Shown here: piece by piece, positions 6,152 through 13,178 of the stretch | Layout: every line of letters begins with the position of its first letter | Numbering within the stretch: position 1 is the first letter of the stretch | From: Aquificaceae bacterium | GTDB taxonomy: Bacteria; Aquificota; Aquificia; Aquificales; Aquificaceae | Direction: 5' to 3' | NCBI GenBank assembly: GCA_025057715.1 | Contig: JANWVD010000006.1 | Coordinates: 1-14,749, forward strand | DNA length: 14,749 nucleotides | The notes under the pieces: model-generated | What the model was told of the DNA's origin: nothing | Seen by the model: the letters and a program-made list of their open reading frames with translations, nothing else | Databases searched by the model: none | Made by a program: the position numbers and the translations under genes

Positions 6152-6761
6152 AAAGCAGCAAGATTGCGCCTCAAAGGCAATTCTTGAAGGCAATCCTAAA
6201 GTAGAGCTCTTTGGTGGGCTTGATTTAACCTTTGAAAGCCCTTATAAGACCCCAACGAGAGCTTGGGCTTGCTTGGTTGTGTTTGATGGTAAAAGGGTTA
6301 TTTCAAAGACCATAGTAGAGGGGGTTGTAAAAACGCCTTACATACCAGGGCTTTTGGCAATGCGCGAGCTTGAGCTTATGCTAAAGGCTTTTGAAAAGAG
6401 CAATATAAAGCCAGACATTTTATTAATAGACGGGCATGGGCAGGCTCACCCAAGGCTTTGCGGTATTGCCATGCACATAGGGCAAGAGCTCGATATTCCG
6501 AGTATAGGGGTTGGGAAAAAGCTATTGGTTGGGGAGTTTTCCTATCCTGCGCCCCGAAGGGGCGCGTTTGAATCAATTATCTATAAATCAAGGGTGGTTG
6601 GATACGCACTTAGGACAAAGGAGGGTGTAAAGCCAGTGTTTGTCTCGGCTGGGCATAAGGTTAGTCACGCCTTTGCGCTTGAGCTGACATTAAGTCTTTG
6701 TAAGTATAGAATCCCAGAGCCTATAAGGCTTGCGCATCTAAATTTAAAGAAGCTAAGGTGA
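6117..6761 (+). CDS. nfi: endonuclease V
   Basis: Endonuclease V nicks DNA (and in some species RNA) near deaminated bases such as inosine. The 214-aa protein has the three carboxylates: D36 (GGLDLTF), E84 (MRELEL) and D105 (LLIDGHGQAHPR). It also has the wedge motif PYIPGLL (74-80) that probes the lesion. The DGHGQAHPRLCGIA block (105-118) is highly characteristic. The start is uncertain: TTG at 6117 has GGGGAG ten bases upstream and an adjacent AGGA, and a GTG at 6129 would give a protein four residues shorter. Either lies inside ygfZ (overlap about 35 bases), so coupled translation is likely. Its TGA overlaps the crcB GTG in GTGA. Hydrolytic deamination rises with temperature, which would suit a thermophile. 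Confidence 0.94.
   Translation: MKSSVTIEEFLKKQQDCASKAILEGNPKVELFGGLDLTFESPYKTPTRAWACLVVFDGKRVISKTIVEGVVKTPYIPGLLAMRELELMLKAFEKSNIKPDILLIDGHGQAHPRLCGIAMHIGQELDIPSIGVGKKLLVGEFSYPAPRRGAFESIIYKSRVVGYALRTKEGVKPVFVSAGHKVSHAFALELTLSLCKYRIPEPIRLAHLNLKKLR
6549..6565 (+). other. 7-bp GC hairpin with GAA triloop inside nfi
   Basis: GCGCCCC (6549-6555) and GGGGCGC (6559-6565) are perfect complements around GAA. The stem encodes the Pro-Arg-Arg-Gly turn of endonuclease V. There is no T-run, so it is not a terminator; it may slow translation or be coincidental. Confidence 0.4.
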
Positions 6762-7117
6762 GTCAGATTTTGGCAGTTGCCATAGGCGGGGCAATTGGGG
6801 CGCTTGCGAGGTTTTTTATAGTAAAGCTGGTCTTTAGACCCGAGTTTCCGCTTGGAACGATGGTCGTAAATCTTACTTCCGCATTTTTAATCGGGGTTTT
6901 GTTTGGAATATTTGGCGAGTCTATGAATTCTTTCCAAAGAAGCTTATTTGTAAGCGGGCTTCTTGGTGGATATTCTACCTTTTCTTCGCTAGTTTATGAG
7001 TGTTTTAGCATGATTTTAGAAGGAAGATTGCTTATTGCAATTGGATATATTTTAGCAAGCAACATTCTCGGGCTTGTTTTGGTTGCTTTTGGGTATTATT
7101 TGGGGAAGGCTTTATGA
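6758..7117 (+). CDS. crcB: fluoride ion channel CrcB/Fluc
   Basis: Fluc channels export fluoride as dual-topology dimers of four-helix subunits in the inner membrane. This 119-aa protein has four hydrophobic segments (roughly 4-24, 32-52, 60-85, 92-117). Family motifs are GGAIGALARF (10-19), VNLTSAFLIG with the conserved N38, and GGYSTFSS (70-77) near the central sodium site. It is a single-domain subunit with no partner paralogue here, so a homodimer is expected. The GTG start overlaps the nfi TGA by four bases (GTGA). I see no fluoride riboswitch; there is no untranslated space upstream. The TGA overlaps the convergent kinase-like gene. Confidence 0.95.
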   Translation: MSQILAVAIGGAIGALARFFIVKLVFRPEFPLGTMVVNLTSAFLIGVLFGIFGESMNSFQRSLFVSGLLGGYSTFSSLVYECFSMILEGRLLIAIGYILASNILGLVLVAFGYYLGKAL

Positions 7118-8083
7118 TTGGGTTGCTTTTTGAATGTATAGCGCGCTAAGTTCAAAGTGTTTTTGCGCGAGCTTTGATGCGCTTTCTTTGTATTTTGGCT
7201 CTTTTGATAAAAGGCTATTGACCTTGCCACGCACATAGGCTCTGTAGGATTTATAAAAGTAAAGAAGCTCAATAGGGGCAGTCTCGTTAAGGGCTTTAAA
7301 GTAGGCTTTTTCGAAAGTTTCTGATAGGTCGCTTCTTGAATTTAGGTCAAGCTCCATGCTAAGAAAAGCCATGTCGCTTATTCTATCTGAGCATCTAAAG
7401 CGTTCGTTAAACTCAACGCAATCAAAGACGCAAATACCCTCTTTTAAGAATGCAACATGCTCTAGCCTTATATCACCATGACCGTCTATAATTGCGCCAA
7501 TGTTTGCGCGCTCTTTCAAGAGCTCTTGATTGAGCTTTAAAAACTCCTCGTTTTTTGATTTTATGAAGTTAAAAGTTTCTTGAGGGATGGTGATATTGAT
7601 AAATTCTTCGGTTTGGCTAAAGTTTTCCATTACATTGTAAATAACTATTGATGGGTCTTCTAAGTTTTGGCATCTCCTTGCATTTTGGTGAAAATTTGCT
7701 ATATGATGCGCAAGGGCGATAATATCATTTGGAGTTATTTTGTCTAATATTGAATTCATGATGCAATCTTCGGGGATTTTGCGCATTTTGACGGCGTTTT
7801 CTATAATGTTAAAGCTACTTTCTATGTAGAGCTTCGAGTTAAGCAAACTAATAGGGACTATGTCAAGGTATATCCAAGGGCAAAGTCTTTTATTTAGCTC
7901 AAGCTCGAGCTTATAAAATTCAAGGCGCTTTTCGTATGTAGAGTAATCCAAAAACCCGAAGTTGACCGGTTTTTTTATCTTATAGACTATATCTTCAAGG
8001 ATTAAGACCCAGCTTGCATGCGTATTTACGACCTTCGCGCCAATTTCATTAGCAAGGCTCTCTATGTCTGAATTTTTAAGCAT
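7112..8083 (-). CDS. aminoglycoside phosphotransferase-fold protein (COG2187 type)
   Basis: The 323-aa protein belongs to the protein-kinase-like phosphotransferase fold. Diagnostic features are the N-terminal VYKIKKPVNFGFLDYSTYEKR stretch (33-53, probable ATP-binding lysines K35/K37), the catalytic loop HGDIRLEH (202-209, D204) and the metal-binding DCVEFNE (221-227). This pattern matches the COG2187 family, whose members are often fused to a C-terminal P-loop kinase-like domain; here the protein stops after the phosphotransferase part. The substrate is unknown, and antibiotic resistance should not be inferred. The ATG at 8083 has no Shine-Dalgarno; a TATACT box ends 18 bases upstream. It is a single-gene unit, divergent from hfq and overlapping convergent crcB by six bases. 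Confidence 0.85.
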   Translation of the reverse strand: MLKNSDIESLANEIGAKVVNTHASWVLILEDIVYKIKKPVNFGFLDYSTYEKRLEFYKLELELNKRLCPWIYLDIVPISLLNSKLYIESSFNIIENAVKMRKIPEDCIMNSILDKITPNDIIALAHHIANFHQNARRCQNLEDPSIVIYNVMENFSQTEEFINITIPQETFNFIKSKNEEFLKLNQELLKERANIGAIIDGHGDIRLEHVAFLKEGICVFDCVEFNERFRCSDRISDMAFLSMELDLNSRSDLSETFEKAYFKALNETAPIELLYFYKSYRAYVRGKVNSLLSKEPKYKESASKLAQKHFELSALYIQKATQS

Positions 8084-8096
8084 TGCTATTATTAAG

Positions 8097-8118
8097 AGCT
8101 TAGTATATATTTTAAGCT
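8097..8118. repeat. inverted repeat in the kinase-like gene/hfq intergenic region
   Basis: AGCTTA (8097-8102) and TAAGCT (8113-8118) are perfect inverted repeats flanking the TATA-rich centre, and the right arm ends immediately before the hfq ATG. The dyad encloses the putative bidirectional -10 element and could be an operator, or chance in A+T-rich DNA. Confidence 0.45.
8102..8111. promoter_or_regulatory. -10 region(s) for hfq and the divergent kinase-like gene
   Basis: AGTATATATT contains, on plus, TATATT (8106-8111) seven bases before the hfq ATG and, on minus, TATACT (8102-8107) 18 bases before the kinase-like ATG. It is a variant of the AGTATAAT element found at two other divergent junctions. 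No -35 or ribosome-binding site is visible for either gene. Confidence 0.5.
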
Positions 8119-8328
8119 ATGTTTGCAAGAGAGGAGGAAGAGCTCCAAGTAAGCTACATCGAAGAGCTTAGGAAGAAGGGGAACGTAGTGACCGTATTTT
8201 TAACAAGAGGCAATAGGATAACCGGTAAGATAATAAGCCACGATAAATACACGATTCTTTTGGAAGTAGAAGGGGAGCCAAGTCTTATCTACAAGCATGC
8301 AATTAGCACTATAACCCAAGGGGGCTAA
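8119..8328 (+). CDS. hfq: RNA-binding protein Hfq
   Basis: Hfq is the hexameric Sm-like RNA chaperone that pairs small RNAs with mRNAs. At 69 aa it consists of little more than the Sm core. The N-terminal helix is LQVSYIEELRKK (9-20), with the family's conserved Gln at 10. Sm1 follows as VTVFLTRGNRITGKI (about 24-38). Sm2 ends with the hallmark YKHAIST (58-64). There is almost no C-terminal tail, unlike the long disordered tail of E. coli Hfq. The ATG at 8119 lies seven bases after a -10-like TATATT and has no Shine-Dalgarno, predicting a leaderless message. TAA and the hflX ATG overlap by one base (TAATG). Confidence 0.97.
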   Translation: MFAREEEELQVSYIEELRKKGNVVTVFLTRGNRITGKIISHDKYTILLEVEGEPSLIYKHAISTITQGG

Positions 8329-9425
8329 TGAAAGCCCTCATAGTAGGAGTTATAGAAAATAGCCGCGAAGAGGCGCTTGAGTCTGTTAGAGAGCTCAAAG
8401 AGCTGATTAAATCCCTTGGCGGGCAGTGCGTTGGGTATATCCTTCAAAGACGCTACTTGCCAGACCAGAGATTTTACGTAGGGGCTGGCAAACTTCAGGA
8501 AATAAAACTTGTCTTACAAGGGATAAATGCGCAGGCTGTTGTTTTTGACGCATTTTTAACCCCTTCGCAGGTTGCGAATCTCGAGAGAGAACTCAATTTA
8601 AAAGTGCTTGATAGAGCCAGCCTGGTTCTTGAGATTTTCTCACAAAGGGTTAGGTCAAAGACAGCAAAGCTACAGGTGGAGTTAGCAAGGCTTACTTACG
8701 AGCTACCAAGGCTATACGGCGGCGGGGATGAGCTATCAAGACTCGGCGGTGGCGTAGGCACCCGAGGACCCGGTGAGCAATCGGCGGAGATAAAAAGACG
8801 GGCAATAAAGCGGCGCATAGGTCAAATAAAAAGAGAGCTCGAGCAGGTAAAGACCCAAAGAAGAGAGCAAAGAAAGCGAAGAGAGGTAGGTCATATTATA
8901 AGAGCCGTCCTTGTTGGTTATACAAACGCGGGTAAGTCCAGCCTCATGAGGGCAATAACTGGTCGGCAAGCGCCTATTGAAAATATGCCCTTCTCTTCGC
9001 TTGATACATTAACATCCGCAAGAGTCCTCTCGGGGGAGCTGAAACTTTTGCTTACAGACACCGTTGGATTTATAAGAAAGCTCCCGCCTGAGCTTATAGA
9101 GTCTTTTAAGGCAACTTTGGAAGAGCTCACCGAGGCGGATATAATCCTCCATGTCATAGATATCTCAGATAAAAGCTGGTTTGAAAAGGTGAATGTGGTT
9201 AAGTCGGTTCTCTCAGACCTTGGTGCGCAAGATACGCCGGTGATTTATGTCTTTAACAAAGCGGACAAGGTCGTTAGCTCCCCTTCTCAGATTGAGTTAT
9301 TAACCGAGCCGGCGTTTGTTGACTCAAAAGCCGTGGTTGTATCGGCTCTGAAAGGTTGGGGAATTGATAAGCTTCTTGAAATATTACAAGAGGAGGGAAT
9401 GCGCCTAAGGGAGGTTGGCGCTTGA
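8328..9425 (+). CDS. hflX: ribosome-associated GTPase HflX
   Basis: HflX is a GTPase that binds the 50S subunit and splits stalled or stressed ribosomes. The 365-aa protein has the N-terminal HflX domain, the glycine-rich linker GGGVGTRGPGE (140-150) and a basic helical region (about 155-187). The G domain follows: G1 GYTNAGKSS (197-205), G3 DTVGF (244-248), G4 NKAD (310-313) and G5 SAL (339-341). The ATG at 8328 is coupled to the hfq stop (TAATG) with a G-run three bases upstream. The hfq-hflX pairing is widely conserved. Its TGA overlaps the purA TTG by four bases (TTGA). Confidence 0.97.
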   Translation: MKALIVGVIENSREEALESVRELKELIKSLGGQCVGYILQRRYLPDQRFYVGAGKLQEIKLVLQGINAQAVVFDAFLTPSQVANLERELNLKVLDRASLVLEIFSQRVRSKTAKLQVELARLTYELPRLYGGGDELSRLGGGVGTRGPGEQSAEIKRRAIKRRIGQIKRELEQVKTQRREQRKRREVGHIIRAVLVGYTNAGKSSLMRAITGRQAPIENMPFSSLDTLTSARVLSGELKLLLTDTVGFIRKLPPELIESFKATLEELTEADIILHVIDISDKSWFEKVNVVKSVLSDLGAQDTPVIYVFNKADKVVSSPSQIELLTEPAFVDSKAVVVSALKGWGIDKLLEILQEEGMRLREVGA

Positions 9426-10681
9426 AAAAGTTGGTCGTCCTTGGCGCGCAATGGGGCGACGAGGGGAAGGGCAAGGTAGTAGATTTGCTCTCGCCAGAGT
9501 TTGACATGGTCGTTCGCTATCAAGGCGGTTCAAACGCAGGTCATACGGTTATTTACAATCAAAAGCGCTTGGTCCTTCACCTTTTGCCAACAGGCGTGCT
9601 TCACAAAGACGTAAAAGCCGTAATATCCCAGGGCGTTGTAATTGACCTGCAACTCCTTCTTGAAGAGATAAAAAAGCTCGAGGAGATTGGAATAAACTTA
9701 ACGGATAGGCTTTTCTTAAGCGACAGAGCGCATATAGTGCTGAGTTATCACAAAGCCCTTGAAAAAATTCTTGAAAATAAAGATAAAATCGGCACAACCC
9801 TAAGGGGTATAGGACCTACATACATGTTTAAGTTTGCCCGCCGGGGGATAAGACTTTGCGACATCAAAGACGAAAACAGACTCTATTCGCTAATTGAGGA
9901 GAATGTAAACTTCGTAAAAGAGCTTTGCCGTGAGGAGCTTAGCGATTGTGAATTAAGTGCGCAAGAGGTTTATGAAAAAACCTTAGAGCTCTATCAAACC
10001 GTGAAAGATTGGGTCGTGGATGTGAGTAAAGTGCTAATATCTTCGCAAAGCGTCCTATTCGAAGGCGCGCAAGGCTCGCTTCTTGACATAGATAGCGGGA
10101 CTTACCCGTTTGTGACGTCTTCTAATTCCTCGGCGCTCGGGCTAACAAGCGGCACTGGATTACCACCAAAATACTTTTGCGATGCGAAATTTTGGGGCGT
10201 TTTCAAAGCCTATCTTACGCGCGTCGGGGCTGGACCTTTCCCGACTGAATTAAACTCTCAAGAGGGTGAACTTTTGAGAAAAATTGGGGACGAGTTTGGC
10301 TCAACAACCGGAAGACCAAGAAGATGCGGGTGGATAGACCTTGTTGCTCTAAAGCACGTCATTGAAACCAACGGCATTGACGCTTTGGTTATGACCAAGC
10401 TAGACGTTTTAGACACATTCGAGCGCCTAAAGGTCTGCGTTGCATACAGACTTGACGGAAAAATCATAGAGCACTTCCCGCCAGATATCATGACGCTACA
10501 AAGAGTCGAGCCAGTATTTGAAGAGCTCCCGGGATGGCAAACCTCTACAAGAGGGACGCGCTCTATAAACGACATGCCAGATAAGGCCTTGGAATTTATT
10601 AGCTTTATAGAAGAGCAGGTAAATACGCCAATTGTGATGCTATCTACCGGTCCTTCAAGGGAAGAATACATTTTGCTTTAG
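9422..10681 (+). CDS. purA: adenylosuccinate synthetase
   Basis: PurA makes adenylosuccinate from IMP, aspartate and GTP, the first committed step to AMP. The 419-aa protein has the N-terminal GAQWGDEGKGK (8-18) with catalytic D13, GGSNAGHT with H41, LRGIGPTY, SSNSSALGLTSG, RVGAGPFPTEL, GSTTGRPRRCGW and TKLDVLDTF, all in family order. The start is TTG at 9422, fixed by a strong AAGGGAGG seven bases upstream and by alignment of the GAQWGDEGKGK block. It overlaps hflX by four bases. dnaJ begins two bases after its stop. hfq-hflX-(hflKC)-purA order is also found in E. coli, here without hflKC. Confidence 0.98.
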   Translation: MKKLVVLGAQWGDEGKGKVVDLLSPEFDMVVRYQGGSNAGHTVIYNQKRLVLHLLPTGVLHKDVKAVISQGVVIDLQLLLEEIKKLEEIGINLTDRLFLSDRAHIVLSYHKALEKILENKDKIGTTLRGIGPTYMFKFARRGIRLCDIKDENRLYSLIEENVNFVKELCREELSDCELSAQEVYEKTLELYQTVKDWVVDVSKVLISSQSVLFEGAQGSLLDIDSGTYPFVTSSNSSALGLTSGTGLPPKYFCDAKFWGVFKAYLTRVGAGPFPTELNSQEGELLRKIGDEFGSTTGRPRRCGWIDLVALKHVIETNGIDALVMTKLDVLDTFERLKVCVAYRLDGKIIEHFPPDIMTLQRVEPVFEELPGWQTSTRGTRSINDMPDKALEFISFIEEQVNTPIVMLSTGPSREEYILL

Positions 10682-10683
10682 CT

Positions 10684-11724
10684 ATGAAAGACTACTATTC
10701 AATCCTCGGCGTTTCAAAAGATGCGACAATTTTGGAAATTAAATCCGCCTATCGGCGACTTGCTAAGCTTTACCACCCTGATATTAATAAAGACCCCGAG
10801 AGCTCTCAAAAATTTAGGGACATAAACGAAGCCTATCATGTGCTATCTGATGAAGAAAAGAGACAAAGATACGACCAGATACTAAACTCCCGCGACGAGA
10901 GGGCATACAAAGACTTTATGCAATATATCCAAGAATTCGTGGATAGCATCATAAACGGCATGAGAGCCCCAAAGCCAAGGCGAGGACAAGACCTAAGACT
11001 TAAGTTAGAGCTCAGCTTAGAAGAAGCCGCCTTTGGATGCACAAAGACAGTTAAATACGAGCGCTGGGTTGATTGCACCCATTGCGAAGGCAAGGGCTAT
11101 GAAGGCGAACCTCAGTTAGAGACTTGCCAAGCATGTAACGGAAGCGGAAGGAGGGTGAGTGGTATATTTTCCTTCCCAAGGCCTTGCTCTGTGTGTAAAG
11201 GGCGCGGGGTGATAGTGAAAAATACCTGCCGAGTATGCGCAGGTAGAGGAAGGGTTGCGCGCGTAAGCGCGGTTGAAGTATCCATACCTAAAGGCACTGA
11301 GGAAGGGGATGTGCTCCTTGTAAAGGGCTTTGGTCATGCGGGCGAGAGAGGCGGTCAAGCCGGGGACCTATATCTGAGGGTAGAGCTTTTGCCCCATGAG
11401 AGGTTTAAAAAGTTAGGTAGTGATTTGCATACTGAGGTTTTTATATCCTTCCCAAGGGCGGTCCTTGGCGGGGAAGAGACAATCAAGGGGTTAGATGGAA
11501 AGGAGCTAAAGTTTTTCATCCAGCCTGGCACAGAGTGTGGTTCAAGCGTTGTTTTGCCAAAAGAGGGCTTTCCTTCGCCTCAGGGGAATGGAAATTTGGT
11601 CATCCATATTCGCATTGAAGTGCCAAAAAGTATCAGCTTAAGCACTAAAAAACTATTAGAAAAGCTCGAAAAAGAGCTCTCTGGCGAAAGCAAAGGCACG
11701 CTTAGGCGAATCTTTGGGCTTTAA
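10684..11724 (+). CDS. dnaJ: DnaJ-type (class A-like) co-chaperone lacking a G/F-rich linker
   Basis: DnaJ stimulates DnaK ATPase and delivers substrates. The 346-aa protein has a J domain (about 3-67) with HPD at 31-33 and a zinc domain of four CxxCxGxG repeats starting at C131, C148, C168 and C182. C-terminal substrate-binding domains follow (about 195-325). The segment between the J domain and GQDLRLKLEL (about 69-100) is charged and helical and lacks the Gly/Phe-rich region typical of class A DnaJ. The ATG lies two bases after the purA TAG with no Shine-Dalgarno, suggesting coupling. No dnaK or grpE is nearby. Its TAA shares the palindrome TTAA with the stop of the convergent exonuclease gene. 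Confidence 0.95.
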   Translation: MKDYYSILGVSKDATILEIKSAYRRLAKLYHPDINKDPESSQKFRDINEAYHVLSDEEKRQRYDQILNSRDERAYKDFMQYIQEFVDSIINGMRAPKPRRGQDLRLKLELSLEEAAFGCTKTVKYERWVDCTHCEGKGYEGEPQLETCQACNGSGRRVSGIFSFPRPCSVCKGRGVIVKNTCRVCAGRGRVARVSAVEVSIPKGTEEGDVLLVKGFGHAGERGGQAGDLYLRVELLPHERFKKLGSDLHTEVFISFPRAVLGGEETIKGLDGKELKFFIQPGTECGSSVVLPKEGFPSPQGNGNLVIHIRIEVPKSISLSTKKLLEKLEKELSGESKGTLRRIFGL

Positions 11725-12299
11725 GCACCTTTCGAGAGGCGTTTAATGTGAAGATAATCCCCAATTCCAAGTCTATTCCAAAGGATTTTCAAAAGCTCAA
11801 GAAAAACCAGGGCGGTGGTCCTTGCATCGTCTCTTGCTCTGTGAGCTCTGCCATGCTGGATGTTAAAGTATAGCGCGAGGTCTTTTAGAGAGTAGCGCTT
11901 TAGCTCTGGCAGGATGTTTCTTGCAAGGTGGTAAGTGCAAATATAAGGGTGGCGAAAGCGCTTTTTATAGAGTCTTCTGTAGATTCTATCCATAAAGGCA
12001 ATGTCCTTTTCTGCTCTATGTGCGACTATTATTTGGTTTTTGATAAAGCTCTCAAGCTGCGGAAATATCTCAAAGGCGCTCGGTCTTCCAACGAGCATGG
12101 CGTTTGTTATGCCAGTTAGCTGAACTATTCTGCTCGGCAAAGGATGTCCAGGATTAACAAGAGTGCTAAACTCCTCTGTTATGATTCCGCCCTCTACCCT
12201 CACGCAGGCGACTTCAATAATTTCGCAGGTTTGCGGGTCTATGCCCGTTGCCTCTATATCAAGACTCACAAACGCGCTCTCTAACAAAAGCTCCCTCAC
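11721..12299 (-). CDS. DnaQ-like DEDDh 3'-5' exonuclease
   Basis: The 192-aa protein is a single DEDDh exonuclease domain like the proofreading epsilon subunit of DNA polymerase III or related stand-alone exonucleases. Exo I is SLDIEATG (12-19, D14/E16). Exo II is VAHRAEKDIAF (92-102) with D99; the usual AHNxxFD aromatic is replaced by lysine. Exo III is HRARDDA (153-159) with H153 and D158. Whether it proofreads Pol III or processes other nucleic acid is not clear from sequence. The GTG at 12299 is preferred because GAGG lies about eight bases upstream; a second GTG at 12269 is possible but loses the N-terminal strand. It overlaps folD by 41 bases. Confidence 0.9.
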   Translation of the reverse strand: MRELLLESAFVSLDIEATGIDPQTCEIIEVACVRVEGGIITEEFSTLVNPGHPLPSRIVQLTGITNAMLVGRPSAFEIFPQLESFIKNQIIVAHRAEKDIAFMDRIYRRLYKKRFRHPYICTYHLARNILPELKRYSLKDLALYFNIQHGRAHRARDDARTTALVFLELLKILWNRLGIGDYLHIKRLSKGA

Positions 12300-13152
12300 G
12301 GCTAAACCTCTCTATGTAGGCTTTTAAGGTGTTTAATAAAAGCGCCGTTACGGTCATTGGACCAACCCCGCCCGGCACTGGGGTTATGGCGCTTGCGAGC
12401 TTTGCAACCTCATCATAGTCAACATCGCCAAGGACTTTGTTTTCTACGCGCGTTATGCCAATATCTACAACCACTGCCCCGGGCTTTACCATGCTTGCTT
12501 TAATTAAACTCGGCTTTCCAACGGCGCTTATAACGATGTCAGCCTCGCGGGTATGCACTGAGATGTCTTTTGTGTTGATATTGCACATCCTAATTGTTGC
12601 ACCCTTCCAAAGCATCAAAAGCCCAAGAGGTCTTCCTACGATAAAGCCAGTCCCCACAATTGCAATCTCGGCGCCTTTTACGTCAATCCCGTAGTGCTTT
12701 AAAAGTAGCTCAACGCCAAGCGGGGTGCATGGTATGAAACCTTTATCAACCTGAGCCATCAAAAATCCAAGGTTAATAGGGTGAAACCCATCTACATCCT
12801 TGGTTGGGTCTATTGAGCTGATAATCTCTTGCTGGTCTATGTGCTTTGGAAGTGGCAATTGCACGATAATTCCATCTACGCTTTCATCTAAGTTAAGCTG
12901 ATGAATGAGCTTCACGAGCTCTTCTTTAGATACATGCTCGCTAAGGTGATAGACCTTAGAGTTTATGCCAACAGAAGCACACGATTTTTGCTTGTTTGAG
13001 ATATAAATTTGGCTTGCTGGGTCGTTACCGACCAAGATGGCACAAAGGCAAGGCGGCCTAAGACCTTCCTTTGTTAAGGCACTTATTTGCTCTTTTATAC
13101 TTTCGCGCAAAGGCGCAGACGCTAATTTGCCGCTTAAGATAATCTGCGCCAT
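12259..13152 (-). CDS. folD: methylenetetrahydrofolate dehydrogenase/cyclohydrolase
   Basis: FolD interconverts 5,10-methylene-, methenyl- and 10-formyl-tetrahydrofolate. The frame is open upstream to 13272, but homology and the promoter place the start at ATG 13152 (MAQIILSG), giving 297 aa. With this start the catalytic residues fall at E. coli numbers: Y50 and K54 (YISNKQK), Q98 (VQLPLP) and D121 (KDVDGFHP). TPLG (143-146) and PVPGGVGPMT (258-267) are also intact. The nucleotide-binding GRSxIVG motif reads GTGFIVG (167-173), with Arg and Ser replaced, which may alter NADP preference. The ATG lies nine bases after TATACT with no Shine-Dalgarno, so it is predicted to be leaderless. Divergent from hom. 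Confidence 0.96.
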   Translation of the reverse strand: MAQIILSGKLASAPLRESIKEQISALTKEGLRPPCLCAILVGNDPASQIYISNKQKSCASVGINSKVYHLSEHVSKEELVKLIHQLNLDESVDGIIVQLPLPKHIDQQEIISSIDPTKDVDGFHPINLGFLMAQVDKGFIPCTPLGVELLLKHYGIDVKGAEIAIVGTGFIVGRPLGLLMLWKGATIRMCNINTKDISVHTREADIVISAVGKPSLIKASMVKPGAVVVDIGITRVENKVLGDVDYDEVAKLASAITPVPGGVGPMTVTALLLNTLKAYIERFSREGAFVRERVCES

Positions 13153-13161
13153 GATTAAGTT

Positions 13162-13169
13162 AGTATAAT
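13162..13169. promoter_or_regulatory. bidirectional -10 element between folD and hom
   Basis: AGTATAAT on plus contains the hom -10 TATAAT (13164-13169); on minus it contains the folD -10 TATACT (13162-13167). The boxes overlap on TATA. Exactly nine bases separate each box from its start codon (hom GTG 13179, folD ATG 13152). The whole gap is 26 bases with no Shine-Dalgarno on either side and no recognisable -35. Confidence 0.65.
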
Positions 13170-13178
13170 CAAACTTTA

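Noticed and set aside
6758..7117. Fluoride riboswitch for crcB
   Set aside because: There is no untranslated sequence upstream; crcB starts inside the nfi stop codon.
7112..8083. Antibiotic resistance aminoglycoside kinase
   Set aside because: Only the fold and catalytic motifs match; the IKKPVNFGFLDYST block points to the uncharacterised COG2187 group rather than APH resistance enzymes.
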